A DNA stretch of 64,000 nucleotides, from contig CAJQUW010015421.1 of assembly GCA_907163375.1 (NCBI GenBank), forward strand, positions 1 through 64,000. Direction: 5' to 3'. The first letter of the stretch is position 1; each line of letters starts with the position of its first letter. Both the position numbers and the translations under genes were made by a program. The stretch comes from Prostheceraeus crozeri (lineage: Eukaryota; Platyhelminthes; Polycladida; Euryleptidae). Of this stretch, positions 58,518 to 64,000 are shown piece after piece. Below the pieces are notes generated by a model that did not search any database, was not told where the DNA came from, and was given only the letters and a program-made list of their open reading frames with translations.

Positions 58518-59659
58518 CATTGTAAATCGCTCAATACCAATCACATACGAAGGATGCATACCAAAAAAATTTTTTGGTATATTTCTGTATACTCTTGGTA
58601 TATGTTTGCATGCTTTTCGCATGTTATTTCAAATGTGGTATGCTTTACATACAAAAGCCATACCAGCACAATGTTAAAAGAAGGCATCAATCATGTCCAA
58701 AGTATGTTGATTTAAGGCCTTTTGTCAATAAAGATCACACTAGTGTTACTACTGTTTTGTAAGTAGTGAGATAATGACATTCAAGCGTCATACTTTCAAT
58801 AATGAATTCGATTTTAATACATGTAATTCTAAGGCATTTCATGAATAATCAATAAGTATTCAACCATCAACAATTATGCATTATGCAATTTTGAAATTAA
58901 GCATATTATCAATCCGAAATAAAAAACATTATAATTCATGAACGCTAAAATAGTTATGTTTAAGATATACAAGTCAACATGATGGCACGAAAGATTTCGT
59001 TAATATGAATTGATGCTTTTCAGCTTGGTTCATAAAGTAGAACTAACTGAACGTACTGTTAATGTTGCTAGACAAGTAGCAACGGCGACAACCTCGTGGA
59101 GCATAAAATTCACAATAAATCTAATCTAAATAAACATCAATCTATCAAACAAAAAATCTTCACGACTGGTATTGCTGAAAAACGTTATTTGACAGTGGTA
59201 TGTAATACACACATATTTTTTGCTATGAGACTTAAAGCTGCTCATACTAAAGACATACGAATGAAGACGAATTTGCATCGGGTCTCGTATATAAAACATA
59301 CCAACAACTCGTATTTCAATGTAAAACAGCCAATCACAGATAGAATAGTTCGTATCACTATATACCAATCACATACGAAAGTAAGTGAAGTGTGGTATGA
59401 AAAACATACCAGATCTCTGTAAACATACGAGAATCTCGTATCAGATGTTAGTTTCAAATTGTATGTAATTTTGGTATATGTTTGTATGTAATTTTCGTAT
59501 CCAGCGATTTACAGTGTACGAAAGTAAATGGCCATTCGTATGAAAAACATACCAGATTTCTTTATATATACCAGAATCTCGTATCAAATGTTGGTTTCAA
59601 ATTGTATGTAAACTTGGTTTGTGTTTGTATGTAATTTTCGTATCCAGCGATTTACAGTG
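58518..59659 (+). mobile_element. TA-flanked ~1-kb TIR transposon, copy 3, with a duplicated end
   Basis: Left end CATTGTAAATCGCTC (TA at 58516-58517); right end AGCGATTTACAGTG at 59516 followed by TA. A second, near-identical right end occurs 143 bp later (CAGTG to 59659, then TA), because the last ~140 bp are tandemly duplicated. Collinear with 23852-24834. The interior holds no transposase. Confidence 0.88.
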
Positions 59660-59661
59660 TA

Positions 59662-60213
59662 ATTTACAAATATATGCGCTTATACGTATGACTCACGCAT
59701 CGCTTCGAAAACAAGTAATTTATTTGTGAAACAATATATTGAGAAACGATTCAAAATAACCTTTACAAAGAAAGCTATAACAAATTTAACAACTAGGATT
59801 AACAACAGATAAAATGATAATGAGTTTGTCAAAAAGATAGAGTTACATAAGCTAAAATGCACTTTGACATAATATTTCAATGTGAACTGCAGATAGCGAA
59901 ACATTTTGATAAGTGCATTTTAATTTTCGTTTCGTTGTGTATTTTCATAATAACATTTTCGTTATTTGTCATTTCGTTAAATACAAAATATTATGTAAAA
60001 TCGCGCAGGAGTATTTGCACAGTAGGTCTACTACATGCGGTGTATGAAATATTTTCACAGCACATGCATGCGTTAAAAGGAATCTGTAAAAAGCAAGAGT
60101 CAGCGCACGATGCGCAAAATCAAGTATAACTACGTATGCAAAATAAATCATAATTTTAACAACATGACAATGCTCGTAAACCTAGTTTTGTCAACCTCAA
60201 ACACTCTAAAAAA
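59662..60213. other. Unassigned spacer
   Basis: AT-rich with short frames on both strands and no domain. Confidence 0.35.
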
Positions 60214-60380
60214 AATTGGTTTTCAATTGGTTTTCCAGAAAACCAGGTGGATTTCTGGAAAACCAAAAGGTTTTCTGGAAAACCAAATTGGTTTTTGGGA
60301 AAGTCAATTGGTTTTCTACAAAACCAAATTGGTTTTTAAGGAAGCCAATTGGTTTTCTGGAAAACCGATTTGGTTTTCTA
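60214..60380. repeat. Palindromic ~20-21-bp minisatellite
   Basis: About eight diverged units of the type GGAAAACCAAATTGGTTTTC, each nearly its own reverse complement. Because the period is close to a multiple of three, one frame on each strand stays open (60110-60433 plus, 60206-60448 minus), giving a repeating heptapeptide. I judge these frames non-coding. Confidence 0.85.
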
Positions 60381-60448
60381 AACGTCCAAAACTGACAATT
60401 CTTCCCATAAAAGCTAGAATGCAGCAAGAGTGATTTTACTAATTTCAA

Positions 60449-61116
60449 ACCGCACTGATCTGAAAAATGATCAGTGTCTTATTATATTGTTGTCACTAAA
60501 TTATGTGTTGATTATCATGTTCTGAAACATCTCAATGATCTAGTGTATCGAATGACTTGTTCATTTATTGTTCTATAATTAAGATTTTACATTAAATTTC
60601 AATAGATTTCATGACTGGTTCACGTTTTGTTGTACGATATTAGCTTAATTTTCCTCAAATAGAATTTTAACCAACGATACACAAGTTTGTACACTATGTA
60701 GATAGTTGGGGTTAGCCTAATTGGGCAAATTGTATTTCAATTGCATACATTAATTGATGAAATAAAATTGTATTAAATTAATAACTTAAATTGTGATTTA
60801 GGTAGTGCCAAGTAAAAGTCCGTTGGCTTCTGTGCGGAAAATACGGCAATAATAGACAATAATAATAACAGACAGCATCAGAAGCTGTTGGACACTGTCT
60901 AGTGTTAGTACTTGCTACTTCATATTATTTCATTCTATAAATTAAACAAGTTGGAAACCCACAGGAGTAAGAAACGGATGAGAATGAGATAAGAACTCGA
61001 GGAAAGAAAAGAACATTACATCATCTAATTGCACCGCACAGGTGAAATACTAAGTTCGGCGAGAGTAACAGCGATTATCAGCACTGATTGAACTCCACAC
61101 ATCCTTGGATAAGAAT
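60449..61116. other. Unassigned spacer
   Basis: Nothing recognised before the hAT end. Confidence 0.4.
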
Positions 61117-64000
61117 CAGGCTTGCCGTGGGAATCAATTTATAATTCCCATTCCCATCCCATTCCCACGGAATTTCTGTGGGAATTCCCATGGGAATTCC
61201 CATTCCCACAGGACTTTTGACGTTGTTCCCATAACCAAAAATTGGCTTCTTTGACAAATGTTACTGCATCAATATGATCATAGGACCATAGGTATAGGCC
61301 TATATTACAATATTTTTGACCAATCTAAATCAAGGTTTTGCAGCTCATGAATACATTTTTTAACCTATCATACCTTTTGTAAGATGCTTGGTTTTAAGCC
61401 GATATAGACTGATTACTAATAATGCAGAACTGTGTCTAAATTTTGTTAAAATGTTGTTGACAATGAATTTCAGACTATACGAGTGTGTGCATCTTTGCAC
61501 TTCGATTTTCTGTTAGTGTACTGTATACATTGAATTTCTCTTGTTTAGATTTATCAAAATCATAGCCTTTTTCGTTGTAGCATCACAATTTTGTCTTGGA
61601 TTCGTTTATGAACGTCATTGTTATTATATACCCACAGATTGAGAGTTTTATAGGAATAGGATAAGACTAAAAGAAATATCATTTAACTATATGCATATTA
61701 AATATAAGATACTCGTAATGACTTTGTCCATGCAGGCTAAACATATGGGCTATCTTTCGTACATTGTTACTAGTATCTAATCCAGTTATTATCTAAATTA
61801 TATATGGCTATTATACATTATTGTAGGCTACATGTAGGTCCAAATTATCCTTGATAAGTCACATCCTGTCAATTACATTTAGGCACGATCATTCCATCTT
61901 ATCTTTAATTATGAGTTTAATGAAAAGTCATTAGTTTTTAAAACAAAATGAAATTCTTACAAAGAACTGAGAACTTCATAACCTTTAGAATTATAACAAA
62001 TAACTAACAAAATAATTTCCGAAATGGATTCATGAAACAATTAACAACTGGCAAACTTTGCAATAACAATGTGTGTCACACTATAAAATCTTTATGTACA
62101 GTAAACATCACTTCAAGCGTGATTCATAGAAATCCATCTGCTTCCAATTTTGCGACATATTTGTTGTAAATCATAGCACTCAATTTTTGAGATTTAAGCT
62201 TTTTTCTGAGCTTTGATAGTATTAGTCCGGTCTCGCTAAACAGACGCTCAATTGCTGCTGAAGAGACAGGAGTTGTCAATAAGACTTTTGCACACCTGGA
62301 CAACATTTCCAACTGAGGATTCTTCTTCCAAAATTCAACTCCTGGGTTCTTTGATGGGCGACGCATAGATTCGAACACTACGATTTCTTCATCTAATTTT
62401 ATGCGAAAAGAGTTAGTTGCTTTCGAACGTTTGCATGGAGGAGCGTATATGGTATCAAAAAGATCTGTCACTGCTGTTTCAGACTCTTGAAGAGAAGCTT
62501 CATCTGAAGCAATATCAGCAGTGAAATGCATGGAATCTAATAGTTGATAAATGTAGTTCATCACGTCTGTTTTAAAAGTATCAATGTCTTGTTTCCATTC
62601 ATCAGTAAATTGGCTTACCTCCTTTCTTGTAGCTGAACCTTTGGGTAGGCTATTTACCATGCTTGCAGTCATCGAGCAGACATCAATACCAGATAAATAA
62701 CAGGCAGCTTTTGAGAACGCCGAGCCACAATATGGCCACAAATTCGTTCTGATCTTTTCTCTGAGAAGACGTGCCGTTTCGCTAGATACAGCAGGCAGTT
62801 CTTTGTTTATCTCAATGCGGAATAAACTGACGTCCATTGTTAAATAGTTCATGTACGATAAATGAGAAGTTGGTCCATTAATTTCCACTCGATCAAAAAA
62901 CCGTTTGACAATCTCCATGATATCCAATAATGCTTTCAGACTTGACAGAGGTGGTAAGGTATCAGCTACATGGTAATCCTCTTCAGAGAGAAAAACGGTG
63001 TAATTTTCAATTGCCGATTGTAATCTCAGATGGTGGAACCGCCATGGGCGGGTAGTGCATTTGTCCGGAATCGCCCGCTTAAGAGATCTGGCGTTTTGGT
63101 CACGGGTATTATAAAACGATTCAATAGTTGTCAGATTCGATAGGATATTTTCGAGTGATGATGGTGGCGATTTTTCGAATACATATTTAACGCAAGTTGA
63201 CAGTGCATGTTCTGTGCATCCAACTCGGCCACCAAAGTTCAAAGTTGTAGGATAACGACCATCAAATGCCGCCACCATCTTCGGTTCATTGTCAGAGACG
63301 ACGAAGAGGGGATTGCAAAACTTTTGAGCATCCAGCCCGGCCGCCTCCTCCGTTTTGAGGCAGTCCTCCAAAAATTTGAAAGTAAATTCCGCATCGTGGG
63401 ACACATCATCTAAGTCGCATATTTTCAAGGGATAACGAAACCATCGCCAGTCTTTATCAACACCACAAATGACAATGGCACAATATGACAGTCGATGTTG
63501 ATGCTTTCCTGACCAATAATCTATCATGCATGAAACTCCTGTCAGTGGATCATTTACAGAGCTACTGAAAAAATTTTCTAACTTTGAATGTGATATTTCT
63601 CCTTCTGTCGTAAGTCCCGAAGCAATATAGGTTCTTCCAATTTGAAAATCAAAAATGCGATTATTTCGATGAGTAACTGTCGATGCGAAGTCTCCGCAAG
63701 ATGATGCAATTTTTGCCATTGAGTTTAGAGAAACAGTAGGATGTTCACACACTAATTTTACTAAATGTTTCTGCCATTGTTCCTTTGATGATTTGGGTAG
63801 AGCTGGCTTGGAAGTTCCGACGCATTCAAATGATCGTTTGATGGTAAATGACGTAATAGATGATTTCGAACAATTGTTTGCAATATGACTCTTGATGGCA
63901 CTCATGCCGCTCTGATTCACCCATCGATCATTGATCTTTTTAAACCAAAGAAATAGGCTTTTGCAATTATCGCAACAAAGGAAGGGAGCTAATTTATCAT
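61117..64000 (-). mobile_element. hAT transposon, probably autonomous, cut by the window edge
   Basis: The 3' end relative to the gene starts CAGGCTTGCCGTGGGAATC at 61117, followed by tandem ATTCCC/GGGAAT hexamers on both strands (61131-61215). The transposase lies on the minus strand ~0.9 kb inside. The other end, and therefore the TSD, is outside the window; the flanking octamer here is ATAAGAAT. Confidence 0.8.
62124..64000 (-). CDS. hAT-family transposase with BED zinc finger (partial, N-terminus off window)
   Basis: Cut-and-paste DNA transposase, acting in the nucleus. The frame is uninterrupted from the window edge to the stop at 62124, over 620 codons. At the edge a BED finger is visible: CDNC, then ~30 residues and HIANNC (C-x2-C...H-x4-C). 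Counting from the valine codon at 63920, the RNase-H-like core has D134 in SCMIDYWSGK, D210 in FVVSDNEPK and the C-x2-H of GCTEHAL at 235-238. The C-terminal dimerisation domain (VEFWKKNPQLEMLSRCAKVL, SSAAIERLFSETG) carries the catalytic glutamate near residue 550. All key residues are present. It could instead be a domesticated ZBED-type gene, but the hAT end 1 kb downstream favours a transposon. The GTG at 63920 is not the start, because the frame continues upstream through the zinc finger. Confidence 0.93.
   Translation of the reverse strand, partial: DKLAPFLCCDNCKSLFLWFKKINDRWVNQSGMSAIKSHIANNCSKSSITSFTIKRSFECVGTSKPALPKSSKEQWQKHLVKLVCEHPTVSLNSMAKIASSCGDFASTVTHRNNRIFDFQIGRTYIASGLTTEGEISHSKLENFFSSSVNDPLTGVSCMIDYWSGKHQHRLSYCAIVICGVDKDWRWFRYPLKICDLDDVSHDAEFTFKFLEDCLKTEEAAGLDAQKFCNPLFVVSDNEPKMVAAFDGRYPTTLNFGGRVGCTEHALSTCVKYVFEKSPPSSLENILSNLTTIESFYNTRDQNARSLKRAIPDKCTTRPWRFHHLRLQSAIENYTVFLSEEDYHVADTLPPLSSLKALLDIMEIVKRFFDRVEINGPTSHLSYMNYLTMDVSLFRIEINKELPAVSSETARLLREKIRTNLWPYCGSAFSKAACYLSGIDVCSMTASMVNSLPKGSATRKEVSQFTDEWKQDIDTFKTDVMNYIYQLLDSMHFTADIASDEASLQESETAVTDLFDTIYAPPCKRSKATNSFRIKLDEEIVVFESMRRPSKNPGVEFWKKNPQLEMLSRCAKVLLTTPVSSAAIERLFSETGLILSKLRKKLKSQKLSAMIYNKYVAKLEADGFL

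Noticed and set aside
60110-60433. 107-codon repetitive plus-strand protein and an 80-codon minus-strand one
   Set aside because: Both result from a near-palindromic minisatellite with a period close to a multiple of three.
1-64000. LTR retrotransposon, retroviral or Polinton remains; CRISPR arrays; rRNA or tRNA genes
   Set aside because: I looked for integrase, protease, capsid and DNA polymerase B motifs, long direct terminal repeats, regular spacer arrays and conserved RNA blocks, and saw none that could be supported.

Overview
This is an AT-rich stretch of animal nuclear DNA, most likely from a marine invertebrate (inference). It shows the transposon mix usual for such genomes: RTE and CR1/Jockey-type LINEs, a Penelope-like endonuclease, pogo/Tigger, Tc1, piggyBac and several hAT families. 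I found no convincing host protein gene, tRNA, rRNA or CRISPR array, and no LTR, retroviral or Polinton-type element. The window is essentially a transposon graveyard, and many boundaries can be proved from target-site duplications (TSDs) read directly in the sequence.

Layout. 1-1017: tandem ~290-325 bp monomers marked by poly-G runs. 1527-4550: almost intact Tigger/pogo transposon. 5465-5761: 297-bp MITE with a perfect 8-bp TSD. 8264-8600: Tc1 remnant. 9235-10076: a repeat found again at 25.4 and 29.3 kb. 11303-11556: 254-bp MITE. 13208-14218: TA-flanked ~1-kb MITE. 14345-19435: an RTE LINE split by a CR1-like LINE, which is split by a hAT element. 23.3-31.5 kb: a direct tandem duplication of 3.82/3.56 kb whose first copy carries an extra 254-bp MITE. 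31331-36942: four transposons nested inside each other (hAT, piggyBac, hAT, Tc1). 39.2-40.3 kb: a hAT-like end and a Penelope-type fragment. 40.4-45.3 kb: inverted ~160-bp repeat arrays around unknown minus-strand ORFs and a second copy of the 16-kb hAT. 47.2-47.6 kb: GIY-YIG endonuclease domain of a Penelope-like element. 49.2-50.0 and 53.6-55.0 kb: further TIR elements. 56.5-58.1 kb: a foldback element with a hammerhead-like core, then a CR1-like LINE relic. 58518-59659: another TA-flanked MITE. 60.2 kb: palindromic minisatellite. 61117-64000: a hAT transposon with an open BED-finger transposase that runs off the window.

How the parts relate. The autonomous-looking coding capacity is limited to the Tigger transposase (one frameshift seen) and the hAT transposase at the right edge. 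The rest are non-autonomous or decayed copies. The best candidates for undescribed biology are the repeat-flanked ORF island at 40.4-45.3 kb, the 254-bp MITE family with 10-bp TSDs, the strongly shrunken hAT sibling at 41.6 kb, and the hammerhead-like foldback at 56.6 kb.
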